In this document: one piece after another, positions 34,798-45,095 of the stretch | Position numbering within the stretch: position 1 is the first letter of the stretch | Layout of the letters: each line of letters opens with the position of its first letter | Assembly (NCBI RefSeq): GCF_000224085.1 | Contig: NC_015945.1 | Coordinates: forward strand, 3,526,501-3,590,500 | Origin: Allomuricauda ruestringensis DSM 13258 | GTDB lineage: Bacteria > Bacteroidota > Bacteroidia > Flavobacteriales > Flavobacteriaceae | Length of the DNA stretch: 64,000 nt | Reading direction: 5' to 3' | Program-made: the position numbers and the translations under genes | The notes under the pieces: generated by a model | The model's input: only the letters and a program-made list of their open reading frames with translations | Told to the model about the DNA's origin: nothing | Database searches by the model: none

Positions 34798-36210
34798 ATG
34801 AGCAAGACACTATTTGATAAAGTTTGGGATTCCCACGTGGTAAAACATATTGAGAATGGCCCGGATGTACTCTTTATTGACAGGCATTTGGTCCACGAAG
34901 TAACGAGTCCCGTAGCTTTTTTAGGATTAAAGAACAGAGGAATAAAAGTATTGTACCCAGAGCGTACTTTTGCAACGGCAGATCACAATACCCCGACCCG
35001 CAACCAACACTTGCCCGTAAAAGACCCATTGTCTGCCAATCAATTGAGGGCATTGGAAGAAAACGCAAACACCCATGGTATTCCATACTGGGGACTTGGG
35101 CATAAGAAAAATGGAATTGTACACGTAATTGGGCCAGAACACGGGATAACCGTACCTGGGGCCACCATAGTTTGCGGCGATTCCCATACCTCTACGCATG
35201 GTGCATTTGGTGCCATTGCCTTTGGTATCGGAACCAGTGAAGTGGAAATGGTGCTTTCCACCCAATGTATTATGCAGCCCAAACCTAAAAGTATGCGCAT
35301 CAATGTAAACGGGGAATTGAGCGAAGCCGTTACCCCAAAAGATGTAGCCCTTTTCATCATTTCCAAACTGTCTACGTCGGGTGCAACGGGCTATTTTGCT
35401 GAGTATGCTGGAGATGTCTTCAAAAACATGTCAATGGAAGGCCGAATGACCGTTTGTAACCTTAGTATTGAAATGGGGGCCCGTGGCGGTATGATTGCTC
35501 CCGACGAAACCACTTTTGAATACATTAAAGGAAGGGAATACACACCAAAAGGCAAGGATTGGGATGCTGCCATGGAATACTGGAGCACCCTTTATTCAGA
35601 TGATGATGCGGAATTTGACAAAGAAGTGACTTTCGATGCCAGCGAGATTGAACCGATGATTACTTTCGGCACCAATCCAGGGATGGGTATCGGTATCAGC
35701 AAGGATATTCCGTTGGCTGAAAGCATTGACGGTTCTCCGGCTACCTATAAAAAATCATTGGAATACATGGATTACAACGAAGGAGAGCCAATGATAGGCA
35801 AACCTATCGATTTTGTATTCCTTGGAAGTTGTACCAATGGGAGAATTGAAGACTTTAGAGCTTTTGCTTCCATCATAAAAGGAAGAAAAAAGGCAGACAA
35901 TGTAACGGCGTGGTTAGTTCCTGGCTCGCACAAGGTGGAAGACGCCATCAAAGAAGAAGGTATTTTAGATATCCTAACAGAAGCTGGGTTTGAATTGAGA
36001 GAGCCCGGTTGTTCTGCTTGTTTGGCCATGAACGATGATAAAATCCCCGCAGGGAAATATGCGGTGAGTACGTCAAACAGAAACTTTGAAGGACGACAGG
36101 GACCCGGTGCCCGTACTTTATTGGCCAGTCCATTGGTGGCCGCCGCCGCCGCCGTTACTGGAAAAGTAACTGACCCAAGGGAATTAATGCACGAAGAAGC
36201 ATTTGCTTAA
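34798..36210 (+). CDS. leuC: 3-isopropylmalate dehydratase large subunit
   Basis: 470 residues, standard length. Aconitase-fold 4Fe-4S cysteines in [28 protein letters not shown] and [12 protein letters not shown], plus the active-site strand [14 protein letters not shown] near the end. With LeuD it isomerises 2- to 3-isopropylmalate in leucine biosynthesis. First gene of leuC-leuD-leuA-like-leuB. A 101-base spacer with an 11-bp hairpin separates it from leuD. Confidence 0.97.
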   Translation: MSKTLFDKVWDSHVVKHIENGPDVLFIDRHLVHEVTSPVAFLGLKNRGIKVLYPERTFATADHNTPTRNQHLPVKDPLSANQLRALEENANTHGIPYWGLGHKKNGIVHVIGPEHGITVPGATIVCGDSHTSTHGAFGAIAFGIGTSEVEMVLSTQCIMQPKPKSMRINVNGELSEAVTPKDVALFIISKLSTSGATGYFAEYAGDVFKNMSMEGRMTVCNLSIEMGARGGMIAPDETTFEYIKGREYTPKGKDWDAAMEYWSTLYSDDDAEFDKEVTFDASEIEPMITFGTNPGMGIGISKDIPLAESIDGSPATYKKSLEYMDYNEGEPMIGKPIDFVFLGSCTNGRIEDFRAFASIIKGRKKADNVTAWLVPGSHKVEDAIKEEGILDILTEAGFELREPGCSACLAMNDDKIPAGKYAVSTSNRNFEGRQGPGARTLLASPLVAAAAAVTGKVTDPRELMHEEAFA

Positions 36211-36232
36211 CAATAAACAATCTACAATAAAA

Positions 36233-36288
36233 CAATTAACAATAGAGCGACAAAAAATTGATTATTGCTCATTGATAATTGTTAATTG
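36233..36288. repeat. Hairpin in the leuC-leuD spacer
   Basis: CAATTAACAAT (36233-36243) and ATTGTTAATTG (36278-36288) are exact inverted repeats with an inner GAGC/GCTC. The following bases (TTGAAAAACTGATAATTGAA) are almost repeated just before leuB at 38477-38495. There is no T run, so it is a processing or stability element rather than a terminator. Confidence 0.65.
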
Positions 36289-36311
36289 AAAAACTGATAA
36301 TTGAAAAAATA

Positions 36312-36908
36312 ATGGCTTACGACAAATTCAACATACTAACAAGTTCAGCGGTACCATTGCCTATCGAAAATGTGGATACCGACCAAATAATCCCTGCACG
36401 ATTCCTTAAAGCAACCGAACGTAAAGGATTTGGCGATAATTTGTTCCGTGATTGGAGATATAATTCAGACGGAACCCCAAAGGAGCAATTCGTTTTGAAC
36501 AACCCCATCTATTCTGGAAAGATTTTGGTAGGAGGCAAAAATTTCGGCTCAGGTTCCTCTAGAGAACACGCGGCTTGGGCGGTATACGATTACGGTTTCC
36601 GTTGTGTGGTATCCAGCTTTTTTGCTGATATTTTTAGAGGCAACTGTTTGAACATCGGTGTACTTCCCGTTCAAGTGACTCCAGAGTTTTTGGACAAGAT
36701 TTACAAGGCGATTGAAGCTGACCCAAAAACCGAGTTGGAAATCAACCTACCAGAACAAAAGATTACCATTTTGGCCACGGGTGAAAGCGAAAGTTTTGAC
36801 ATCAACGATTACAAAAAGGACAATATGCTCAATGGATTTGATGATATCGACTATTTGTTGAATATCCAAGATGATATTGAGAAGTATGCCGAAAACACAC
36901 CTCTGTAA
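36312..36908 (+). CDS. leuD: 3-isopropylmalate dehydratase small subunit
   Basis: 198 residues from ATG at 36312 (MAYDKFNILTSSAVPLPIEN); an upstream in-frame start at 36279 falls within the hairpin spacer and is rejected. Swivel-domain signatures: DTDQIIPARFLK, GGKNFGSGSSREHAAWAV and FFADIFRGNCLNIGVLP. Partner of LeuC. The leuA-like gene starts 30 bases downstream. Confidence 0.96.
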   Translation: MAYDKFNILTSSAVPLPIENVDTDQIIPARFLKATERKGFGDNLFRDWRYNSDGTPKEQFVLNNPIYSGKILVGGKNFGSGSSREHAAWAVYDYGFRCVVSSFFADIFRGNCLNIGVLPVQVTPEFLDKIYKAIEADPKTELEINLPEQKITILATGESESFDINDYKKDNMLNGFDDIDYLLNIQDDIEKYAENTPL

Positions 36909-36938
36909 CCTATTGCTCGGAACACTACGGCATAAAAA

Positions 36939-38456
36939 ATGAAAGCACGCACCATAGAAATTATGGACACCACCCTGCGGGATGGTGAACAAACCTCTGG
37001 GGTTTCCTTTTCCGCATCGGAAAAGCTCACCTTGGCCAAATTATTATTGGAAGAGCTCCAAGTAGACCGTATCGAAGTGGCTTCCGCCCGTGTTTCGGAA
37101 GGAGAACTACAGGCCGTAAAAAATATAACGGATTGGGCCGCCACAGAAGGTTACCTTTCCAACGTGGAAGTGTTGACCTTTGTGGACAATGGAGTATCCC
37201 TCAAATGGATGCAAGAAGCAGGTGCCAAAGTGCAAAACCTGCTCACCAAGGGCTCATTGAATCATTTAACCCACCAACTTAAAAAGACTCCTCAACAGCA
37301 TTTTACAGAAATAGAAAATGTAATTTCTGAAGGGCAAAAACTTGGAATAGAAACCAATGTTTATTTAGAAGACTGGAGTAACGGTATGCGAAATTCCAAG
37401 GATTATGTTTTTCAGTTTTTGGATTTTTTGACAAAGCAACCCATAAAGCGTGTCTTGCTTCCAGATACCCTAGGCGTGCTTACACATACCGAAACAGGAG
37501 CTTTTTTTAAAGAAATTGTTCAAAAGTATCCGAATACCCATTTCGATTTTCACGGACATAACGATTATGATTTGAGTGTCGCCAATGTTATGGAGGCAGT
37601 AAAAGCGGGCTGTCACGGATTGCACCTTACCGTAAATGGCATGGGAGAACGTGCAGGCAATGCACCACTTGCAAGTGCAGTTGCCGTAATCAACGATTTT
37701 TTACCAGAGATTAAGATTGGTGTAAAGGAATCATCACTTTACAAAGTAAGTAAATTGGTATCTGCCTTTACTGGTTTTAGCATTCCTGACAACAAACCTA
37801 TTGTTGGAGATAACGTGTTTACTCAAACTGCTGGCATACATGCAGATGGAGATAGCAAGAAGAATCTTTACTTTAACGATTTACTTCCGGAGCGATTTGG
37901 CAGAAAACGTAAATATGCCTTAGGTAAAACATCAGGAAAAGCGAACATCCAAAAGAATCTTCAAGAGCTTGGTTTAACTTTGAATGATGACGAACTGAAA
38001 AAGGTCACGGAACGTATTATTGAGCTTGGAGACAAAAAAGAGCGCGTCACCAAAGATGATTTGCCATACATCATTTCCGATGTATTGGACAGCAATCTTC
38101 GCCAGCAAAAGGTATTTGTAAAATCTTACGTGCTGACCCATTCCAAAGGACTGAAGCCCTCCACTACCCTTTCCATAGAAATTGAAGGGAAAACTTATGA
38201 AGAAAGTTCACAAGGAGATGGCCAGTTTGATGCTTTCATCAACGCTTTGAAGAAGGTATACAAAAAAGAAGGCAGGGAATTGCCGAAATTGGTGGATTAT
38301 GCCGTTCGTATCCCTCCAGGTAGTAATTCCGATGCCTTGTGCGAAACCATAATCACCTGGCAAACCAAGGAAAAGGATTTTACTACACGAGGTTTGGATT
38401 CGGATCAAACGGTATCCGCCATAAAAGCCACGGAAAAAATGCTAAACCTAGTATAA
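36939..38456 (+). CDS. 2-isopropylmalate / citramalate synthase-family enzyme
   Basis: 505 residues. HMGL-like barrel: IMDTTLRDGEQTSGVSFSA with the catalytic Arg and Asp, DFHGHNDYDLSVANVMEA (metal His) and GLHLTVNGMGERAGNAPLAS, then a C-terminal LeuA dimer/allosteric domain (STTLSIEIEGKTYEESSQGDGQFDA). Its place between leuD and leuB argues for acetyl-CoA condensation with 2-oxoisovalerate in leucine synthesis. The sequence is divergent from classical LeuA, and a citramalate or related synthase activity cannot be excluded, so no symbol is given. The allosteric domain suggests feedback control. Confidence 0.85.
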   Translation: MKARTIEIMDTTLRDGEQTSGVSFSASEKLTLAKLLLEELQVDRIEVASARVSEGELQAVKNITDWAATEGYLSNVEVLTFVDNGVSLKWMQEAGAKVQNLLTKGSLNHLTHQLKKTPQQHFTEIENVISEGQKLGIETNVYLEDWSNGMRNSKDYVFQFLDFLTKQPIKRVLLPDTLGVLTHTETGAFFKEIVQKYPNTHFDFHGHNDYDLSVANVMEAVKAGCHGLHLTVNGMGERAGNAPLASAVAVINDFLPEIKIGVKESSLYKVSKLVSAFTGFSIPDNKPIVGDNVFTQTAGIHADGDSKKNLYFNDLLPERFGRKRKYALGKTSGKANIQKNLQELGLTLNDDELKKVTERIIELGDKKERVTKDDLPYIISDVLDSNLRQQKVFVKSYVLTHSKGLKPSTTLSIEIEGKTYEESSQGDGQFDAFINALKKVYKKEGRELPKLVDYAVRIPPGSNSDALCETIITWQTKEKDFTTRGLDSDQTVSAIKATEKMLNLV

Positions 38457-38499
38457 CCACGCATTAATAATTGTTTATTGAAAACTGATAATTGAAGAA

Positions 38500-39558
38500 A
38501 TGAAATTAAACATAGCGCTCTTGGCCGGAGATGGAATTGGCCCCGAAGTAATTGACCAAGCTGTAAAAGTATCGGATGCCGTTGCTGCAAAGTTCGGACA
38601 TGAAATTAGCTGGACACCTGCCCTTACAGGAGCCGCAGCGATTGATGCCGTAGGCGAACCTTACCCGGACGAAACCCATGAAGCCTGTGTTGCTGCAGAT
38701 GCCGTTCTTTTTGGCGCCATTGGTCACCCACGTTTTGATAATGACCCATCTGCCAAGGTACGGCCCGAGCAAGGCTTGTTGAAAATGCGTCAGAAACTGG
38801 GCTTGTTTGCCAATGTTCGTCCAACCTTCACTTTTCCCTCGTTGATTGATAAATCCCCATTGAAAAGAGAAAGAATTGAAGGTACCGACCTTGTATTCCT
38901 CCGTGAGTTAACGGGAGGAATCTATTTTGGAAAAAGAGGTCGTGAGGACAACGACAATACCGCTTTCGATACCTGCACCTATACACGCGCCGAGGTTGAG
39001 CGTCTGGCCAAAAAAGGCTTTGAAATGGCCATGCAACGCTCCAAAAAGTTATGCTGTGTGGATAAAGCCAATGTTCTGGAAACCTCTCGCCTGTGGAGAG
39101 AGACTGTTCAAAAAATGGCAAAAGACTATCCCGAAGTAGAAGTGTCCTATGAATTTGTGGATGCCGTAGCCATGCGATTGGTGCAATGGCCCAGTGCTTA
39201 TGATGTGTTGATTACAGAAAACCTATTTGGAGACATCTTAACCGATGAAGCTTCCGTGATTTCCGGGTCTATGGGGTTAATGCCCTCCGCTTCTTTGGGT
39301 GAAAAGACTTCTTTGTTTGAGCCTATCCATGGCTCTTACCCACAAGCAGCCGGAAAAGACATAGCTAACCCGTTGGCCACTGTATTGTCTGCTGCCATGA
39401 TGTTCGAAACTGCTTTTGGACTAAAAGATGAAGCCGAAGCGATTCGCGAAGTGGTGAATAAATCATTAGCTGAAGGCGTGGTTACCGAAGACTTGGCCGA
39501 TGGTGGAAAAGCATACAAAACCAGTGAAGTTGGGAACTGGTTGGCTGAAAATATTTAA
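38500..39558 (+). CDS. leuB: 3-isopropylmalate dehydrogenase
   Basis: 352 residues. The opening [20 protein letters not shown] is followed by [28 protein letters not shown], the metal-binding [16 protein letters not shown] and the NAD-site [16 protein letters not shown]. It oxidatively decarboxylates 3-isopropylmalate to 2-oxoisocaproate. Last gene of the leu operon; its upstream spacer copies part of the leuD spacer, and a strong terminator follows 24 bases after the stop. Confidence 0.97.
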   Translation: MKLNIALLAGDGIGPEVIDQAVKVSDAVAAKFGHEISWTPALTGAAAIDAVGEPYPDETHEACVAADAVLFGAIGHPRFDNDPSAKVRPEQGLLKMRQKLGLFANVRPTFTFPSLIDKSPLKRERIEGTDLVFLRELTGGIYFGKRGREDNDNTAFDTCTYTRAEVERLAKKGFEMAMQRSKKLCCVDKANVLETSRLWRETVQKMAKDYPEVEVSYEFVDAVAMRLVQWPSAYDVLITENLFGDILTDEASVISGSMGLMPSASLGEKTSLFEPIHGSYPQAAGKDIANPLATVLSAAMMFETAFGLKDEAEAIREVVNKSLAEGVVTEDLADGGKAYKTSEVGNWLAENI

Positions 39559-39582
39559 GCAACCCACATAAAAACCAATAGG

Positions 39583-39606
39583 AAAGCCCCGAAATTCGGG
39601 GCTTTT
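39583..39606 (+). terminator. Terminator of the leu operon
   Basis: AAAGCCCCGAA-A-TTCGGGGCTTTTT: an 11-bp GC-rich stem with a one-base centre plus T run, directly after leuB. Confidence 0.9.
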
Positions 39607-39659
39607 TACATTATTACAACAGCTATAGCATCAAATGCTTCTTTCCTATTTCTAAAATC

Positions 39660-39900
39660 ACGGTGCGTCATTCTGAACTTGTTTCAGAATCTCATCATTT
39701 GAGAACCTGAAACAAGTTCAGGTTGACGTGGACTATATTTTTAAGAGTTCCATAAAAACAAGAATTAGTATTTTATTGACAAAGACCTCGTTCTCGATAC
39801 TTTTTCCTTCAGAAAAAACTCGAACTGACAGCCTTTTCTCCTTGAAGTCAATCTTCATCTGAGATTTCTCGTCGTGCGTTCGCACTCCATCGAAATGACA
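39660..39900. repeat. REP-like repeat block between leuB and gapN
   Basis: The 390-base gap between convergent genes holds three units and no gene. Unit 1 is a strong hairpin: TGAACTTGTTTCAG (39674-39687) with CTGAAACAAGTTCA (39707-39720), framed by GTCATTCTGA and GGTTGACG. Unit 2 (39783-39834) matches 25913-25962. Unit 3 (near 39857-39900) is GAGATTTCTCGTCGTGCGTT ... TCGAAATGACATC, related to the sequence interrupted by the IS110 element. Confidence 0.75.
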
Positions 39901-39951
39901 TCAAACCTATATATTGTTTATTGCCTACTGATCAATGCAAAAGCTTTGCTT

Positions 39952-41544
39952 TTACAAAATATAATCCGTGCTCAAGAAATTGCTCACTTTGGCTTCCATT
40001 AATTGCTCCACGGTCTGGGTGTTCAGATCATTATCCTTAAAAGCCACAAAAGTCCTTATGGAGAATGAGCGCAATGCATCGTGAACGCTCAATGTGGATT
40101 GCGCAGAGTCCTTTCTTCCCGTAAACGGATAAACATCTGGTCCTCTTTGGCAAGAACTGTTCAGGTTAACCCTGCAAACCAAGTTGGCCAAGGAATCAAT
40201 TAGCGGAGACAAGGTGTACACATCTTTCCCGAACAAGCTCACTTGCTGCCCGTAGTTAGACTCCGCCATATCATCCAAAGGCTCTTCAATATCTTGGAAT
40301 GAAAGTACTGGAATAATGGGCCCAAACTGCTCCTCTTGATACACTCGCATATCCTTGGTCACAGGGTACAGCACGGCTGGCCAAATGTAATTATCAAAAT
40401 GTTTTCCTCCTTTTTTGTTGACGATCTTCGCCCCTTTTGTCAAGGCATCATCCAACAATTCTTGTATATAAGCTGGTTTGTCCGGTTCAGGGAGCGGGGT
40501 CAAGTTGACGCCATCATCCCAAGGGTTTCCGAATTTTAGTCCGTCCACTTTCTCAGCAAAGCGTTTCAAGAATTTATCTTTCACTTCATCGTGTACGTAA
40601 ACCACTTTTAAGGCAGTGCAACGCTGTCCGTTAAATGATAATGTCCCGGAAATACATTCATTGATGGTCAAGTCCAATTCGGCATCAGGCAACACAATGG
40701 CTGGATTTTTGGCTTCCAATCCCAAAACTAGACGCAATCTATTGCTTTTTGGGTGTTGATCCTGCAAGGCATTGGCAGAAACACTATTCCCGATCAAAGC
40801 CAGCACATCTACCTTCCCTGTTTTCATTATAGGCGCCGCCACGGCCCTTCCTCGACCAAAAAGTATATTCACCACTCCTTTGGGAAAACTGCTCTGAAAA
40901 GCTTCCAAAAGTGGTGTAATCAATAAAACTCCATGCTTTGCAGGCTTAAAAATGGTAGTATTTCCCATAATGATGGCCGGAATCAATAAAGCAAAGGTCT
41001 CATTCAATGGGTAGTTGTATGGGCCAAGACACAAAACAACACCCAACGGACCTCTTCGGATATGGGCATATACGCTATCATGCTTCTGAAATTTGGCACT
41101 ATCGCGGTCCAATTGCTTGTAATCTTCGATGGTGTCGTAAATATACTCAACGGTACGATCAAACTCCTTGTACGAATCTGGTTTGGATTTACCGATCTCC
41201 CACATCAAAAGTTTCACTACCTCCTCGCGCTTCTCTTCCATTTTTTTCACAAAGGACTCCATACACTCAATACGATCCTTCACTTTCATGGTAGGCCAAA
41301 GTCCTTGCCCCTTATCGTATGCTGCCAAAGCTGCATCCAACGCCTCCATCGCTTCGGGCTCTCCCATATCGGGCACACTGCCCAAGGTTGTCGGGGCATA
41401 TTTTTCTGTAGAGGAAATCGTAGAAACTACAGGACTTGTATCCCCACTCCATTTACGGAGCTCTCCATGTACCAAGTAAGTTTTTTGATGGATTTCTTCA
41501 GTGATTTGATATTGTTCAGGTATTACGGTTTTAGTTGTAGCCAT
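39952..41544 (-). CDS. gapN: NADP-dependent glyceraldehyde-3-phosphate dehydrogenase (GapN type)
   Basis: 530 residues of the aldehyde dehydrogenase superfamily. Catalytic Cys in [15 protein letters not shown], general-base Glu in [17 protein letters not shown], Asn in [16 protein letters not shown], and C-terminal [15 protein letters not shown]. It resembles the non-phosphorylating GapN group, which oxidises glyceraldehyde 3-phosphate to 3-phosphoglycerate and makes NADPH. It carries a longer N-terminus than bacterial GapN. It lies downstream of ilvA on the same strand with 161 bases between, so it may have its own promoter. Confidence 0.85.
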   Translation of the reverse strand: MATTKTVIPEQYQITEEIHQKTYLVHGELRKWSGDTSPVVSTISSTEKYAPTTLGSVPDMGEPEAMEALDAALAAYDKGQGLWPTMKVKDRIECMESFVKKMEEKREEVVKLLMWEIGKSKPDSYKEFDRTVEYIYDTIEDYKQLDRDSAKFQKHDSVYAHIRRGPLGVVLCLGPYNYPLNETFALLIPAIIMGNTTIFKPAKHGVLLITPLLEAFQSSFPKGVVNILFGRGRAVAAPIMKTGKVDVLALIGNSVSANALQDQHPKSNRLRLVLGLEAKNPAIVLPDAELDLTINECISGTLSFNGQRCTALKVVYVHDEVKDKFLKRFAEKVDGLKFGNPWDDGVNLTPLPEPDKPAYIQELLDDALTKGAKIVNKKGGKHFDNYIWPAVLYPVTKDMRVYQEEQFGPIIPVLSFQDIEEPLDDMAESNYGQQVSLFGKDVYTLSPLIDSLANLVCRVNLNSSCQRGPDVYPFTGRKDSAQSTLSVHDALRSFSIRTFVAFKDNDLNTQTVEQLMEAKVSNFLSTDYIL

Positions 41545-41705
41545 TACTAGTTGTTTTAAGCGATTAGTGTTGATTGAAATGGTCGCCCATCCTATACAAA
41601 ACTAACATAAAAACGAATGACAGCTCTTTAAGTTTTTATGTAATTGGTTCCGAAAACGATGGAAAACCCAGTTTATAAAAATGATGCTTAAAAATGTTGG
41701 TGGCA

Positions 41706-42971
41706 TCACACCAAATATTGAAACAAATCGGGTTTGTTGTTGAGATAATCTCCAAAGAAGTTGTTTTCCTTCATTCGTTGAATCAAGGGTTGTAAATCGT
41801 CAGGGGATTTAAGTTCCACGCCAACAATGGCCGGTGCGTTCTCCCTACTTGATTTCTTCGAGTATTCAAAATGTGTGATATCGTCAGTAGGCCCAAGGAT
41901 ATCCACCACAAATTCCTTTAATGCGCCGGGACGCTGGGGAAACCTCACGATAAAATAATGCTTCAACTGGGCATAGAGCAAGGCCCTTTCCTTGATTTCG
42001 GCAGTACGGGTAATGTCGTTATTACTTCCACTGACCACACATACCACATTTTTGCCCTTTATTTCTTCCTTAAAATAGTCCAAGGCAGCAATAGTCAAAG
42101 CGCCTGCGGGTTCCACCACAATCGCATCCCTATTGTATAAATCCAAGATGGTTTGGCAGACCTTCCCTTCGGGAACGGTAATCATTTTAAACAAGTACTC
42201 CCTGCAAATGGGATAAGTTAATCCTCCTACTTTTTGAACAGCAGCTCCATCAATAAACTTATCAATGTTTTCCAACTCCACCAGTTCACCCCGCTCAATG
42301 GATTTCAACATAGACGGAGCGCCTTCGGGCTCCACACCAATGATTTTGGTGTTGGGCGACAGCGCTTGAAACGTACCGCAAAGTCCTGATGCCAATCCTC
42401 CTCCGCCAACAGCAACAAAAACATAGTCGATTGGTTCGCTGGATTGTTGTAAAATCTCCAACCCAACGGTGGCTTGGCCTTCTATGGTTTTTTCATCATC
42501 AAATGGATGCACAAAGGTTTTGCCTTCTTGCTCACAGAACAATTGGGCCGCTTTTTTGGAATCGTCAAAGGTGTCTCCCTCCAAAACTACATCAACCCAA
42601 TCGCCACCAAACATTTTGGTCTGGTCTATTTTCTGCTTTGGAGTCACCACGGGCATGTAAATGGTTCCATTTACCTGTAAATGACTACAAGCAAAGGCAA
42701 CACCTTGGGCATGATTTCCAGCGCTGGCACAAACCACGCCACTATCCAATTGCTTTTGGCTGAGTGAACTTATTTTGTTGTACGCACCACGGATTTTGTA
42801 ACTACGTACTCTATGAAGATCTTCTCTTTTTAGAAGAATATTGGCCCCATGAGTTTTGGAATAGCGGATACTTTGCTGCAACGGTGTTACCTCCGCCACT
42901 TGGGCAATGGTTTTTGCTGCTTGATAAATATCCGCTATTTGCGGAAAATAAGTTTCCACAGTTTCACTCAT
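41706..42971 (-). CDS. ilvA: Threonine dehydratase, biosynthetic type
   Basis: 421 residues. PLP-lysine motif HRVRSYKIRGAYNKIS near residue 58, ASAGNHAQGVAFAC, the glycine-rich VAVGGGGLASGLCGT and SGSNND. One C-terminal ACT-like regulatory domain (YFIVRFPQRPGALKEFV) gives the short single-domain form. It deaminates threonine to 2-oxobutyrate, the entry to isoleucine. It follows ilvC by 18 bases and closes the ilv operon. Confidence 0.94.
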   Translation of the reverse strand: MSETVETYFPQIADIYQAAKTIAQVAEVTPLQQSIRYSKTHGANILLKREDLHRVRSYKIRGAYNKISSLSQKQLDSGVVCASAGNHAQGVAFACSHLQVNGTIYMPVVTPKQKIDQTKMFGGDWVDVVLEGDTFDDSKKAAQLFCEQEGKTFVHPFDDEKTIEGQATVGLEILQQSSEPIDYVFVAVGGGGLASGLCGTFQALSPNTKIIGVEPEGAPSMLKSIERGELVELENIDKFIDGAAVQKVGGLTYPICREYLFKMITVPEGKVCQTILDLYNRDAIVVEPAGALTIAALDYFKEEIKGKNVVCVVSGSNNDITRTAEIKERALLYAQLKHYFIVRFPQRPGALKEFVVDILGPTDDITHFEYSKKSSRENAPAIVGVELKSPDDLQPLIQRMKENNFFGDYLNNKPDLFQYLV

Positions 42972-42989
42972 AGGGCCAATGGTTTTGTA

Positions 42990-44465
42990 TTATCCGATTG
43001 GCTTCATTGCCGTCATGGATGCACGTAATCTGGCACCAACAACTTCTACATCGTGCTCACGGATAGCTTTGTTTACGGCAATCAACCTTACGTTGTCCAC
43101 TCCGGTATCTTTACCTTTACCAAAGTGCTTGCCAATAATATCGGTATCCACTTTCTTCATAAAATCGGTCAAAAGTGGTTTACACGCATGGTCGAACAAG
43201 TAACATCCGTACTCTGCAGTATCTGAAATGACGCGGTTCATCTCAAACAATTTCTTTCTCGCGATGGTATTTGCGATCAATGGAGTCTCATGCAATGATT
43301 CGTAGTAAGCCGAATCCCCAATAATTCCGGACTCGGTCATGGTTTCATAGGCCAATTCCACTCCTGATTTAACAAAAGCGACCATCAATACACCATTATC
43401 GTAGTATTCTTGCTCCGAGATTTCCATATCTCCTGCGGGCGTTTTTTCAAAAGCGGTTTCTCCTGTAGCAGCTCTCCAGTCCAATAGGTTTTTATCCCCA
43501 TTGTCCCAATCCTCCATCATGGTTTTGGAGAAATGTCCGCTCATAATGTCGTCCATGTGTTTTTGGAACAAAGGACGCATGATTACTTTCAACTCTTCGG
43601 CCAAATCAAATGCCTTGATTTTGGCTGGGTTGGACAAACGGTCCATCATATTGGTAATACCTCCCTGCTTTAACCCTTCAGTGATGGTTTCCCATCCGTA
43701 TTGAATCAATTTGGAAGCGTAAGCGGCATCAACACCTTTTTCAATCATTTTATTGAAAGAAAGAATGGAACCTGTCTGCAACAATCCACAAAGAATGGTC
43801 TGCTCTCCCATCAAATCTGACTTTACTTCCGCCACAAATGATGATTCCAGAACGCCTGCTTTATCACCACCTGTTCCCGCAGCATAAGCCTTGGCTTGCT
43901 CCAATCCTTTTCCTTCCGGGTCGTTCTCCGGGTGTACGGCAATCAAAGTAGGCACACCGAAACCTCTTTTGTACTCTTCGCGTACCTCGGAACCTGGGCT
44001 TTTGGGCGCCACCATGATCACGGTAAGGTCCTCTCGCACCTGCATCCCCTCTTCCACAATGTTGAAACCGTGGGAGTAAGACAAGGTTGCCCCTTTTTTC
44101 ATCAAAGGCATTACGGTACTTACCACATTGGTGTGCTGCTTGTCCGGTGTAAGGTTAATGACCAAATCGGCCGTTGGAATCAATTCTTCGTAGGTTCCAA
44201 CAACAAAGTTATTCTCCTTGGCGTTTTTAAAGGATTGTCTCTCCTCTTTTATAGCCGCTGGACGAAGTGCATAAGAGATATCCAATCCAGAGTCACGCAT
44301 GTTCAACCCTTGGTTCAATCCTTGGGCACCACACCCAACTATTACTATTTTCTTTCCTTTTAGTGCGGTAACACCATCAGCAAACTCGCTGGAATCCATA
44401 AATCTACATTTTCCCAATTGGGTCAGTTGTTCGCGAAGTGATAGTGTGTTAAAGTAATTTGCCAT
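42990..44465 (-). CDS. ilvC: Ketol-acid reductoisomerase, class II
   Basis: 491 residues, the long E. coli-like class. NADPH site [20 protein letters not shown] followed by SYALRP, catalytic acidic residues in [16 protein letters not shown] and a duplicated knotted C-terminal domain with [12 protein letters not shown]. It converts acetolactate and acetohydroxybutyrate to the dihydroxy acids. Co-transcribed between ilvN (24 bases upstream) and ilvA. Confidence 0.97.
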   Translation of the reverse strand: MANYFNTLSLREQLTQLGKCRFMDSSEFADGVTALKGKKIVIVGCGAQGLNQGLNMRDSGLDISYALRPAAIKEERQSFKNAKENNFVVGTYEELIPTADLVINLTPDKQHTNVVSTVMPLMKKGATLSYSHGFNIVEEGMQVREDLTVIMVAPKSPGSEVREEYKRGFGVPTLIAVHPENDPEGKGLEQAKAYAAGTGGDKAGVLESSFVAEVKSDLMGEQTILCGLLQTGSILSFNKMIEKGVDAAYASKLIQYGWETITEGLKQGGITNMMDRLSNPAKIKAFDLAEELKVIMRPLFQKHMDDIMSGHFSKTMMEDWDNGDKNLLDWRAATGETAFEKTPAGDMEISEQEYYDNGVLMVAFVKSGVELAYETMTESGIIGDSAYYESLHETPLIANTIARKKLFEMNRVISDTAEYGCYLFDHACKPLLTDFMKKVDTDIIGKHFGKGKDTGVDNVRLIAVNKAIREHDVEVVGARLRASMTAMKPIG

Positions 44466-44489
44466 TTTTAATATTTGATTTTACGCTAT

Positions 44490-45017
44490 TTAGTTTTCTT
44501 GAAATTCCTGTAATATTTCGCTTATCGGCATTGCTGCCTTGGTTACCGTAATTCTCCCAGAACGCACAAACTGCATAATACCATAAGGTAAAAGTGCGTC
44601 GTGCATTTCGTCTATTTCATGTCTACGCCCTGTTTTTGCCAGGGCAAAGAACTCACGGTTAACGGTAACGATCTGTGCATTGCTTTCTTTGATGATGTTT
44701 TGAATCTGACGTTCATCAAACAACAAGTGCGAAGCAATTTTAAACAAAGCCGATTCCTGATAGATGGTTTCATCATCAGTGTGATAGTATGCTTTGATGA
44801 CCTCTATTTGTTTTTCTATCTGACCAACAATCTTGCGCGTCCAGTCTTCGGTGGTAAAAACTACAATCGTGAATTTAGAAACACCTTCTATCTCTGATTT
44901 TGAAACATTTAAACTCTCTATATTAATGTGTCGCTTCAAGAATATCCCAGATATTCTGTTGAGCAGTCCTACATGATTTTCGGAATACACCGATATGGTA
45001 TACCATTGTTTTTCCAT
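44490..45017 (-). CDS. ilvN: Acetolactate synthase small subunit
   Basis: 175 residues with an N-terminal ACT domain (TISVYSENHVGLLNRISGIF) and a second half containing EIDEMHDALLPYGIMQFVRS. It binds valine-type effectors and confers feedback control on the large subunit. 78 bases separate it from ilvB upstream. Could also be named ilvH; the two are not distinguishable here. Confidence 0.92.
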   Translation of the reverse strand: MEKQWYTISVYSENHVGLLNRISGIFLKRHINIESLNVSKSEIEGVSKFTIVVFTTEDWTRKIVGQIEKQIEVIKAYYHTDDETIYQESALFKIASHLLFDERQIQNIIKESNAQIVTVNREFFALAKTGRRHEIDEMHDALLPYGIMQFVRSGRITVTKAAMPISEILQEFQEN

Positions 45018-45095
45018 AGTGTTTTATATGCTTGTACCTTGATAAAGATGAAGGAGAAAACAACCTTGCATTTCATTAAGGTTTCGATCTATATT

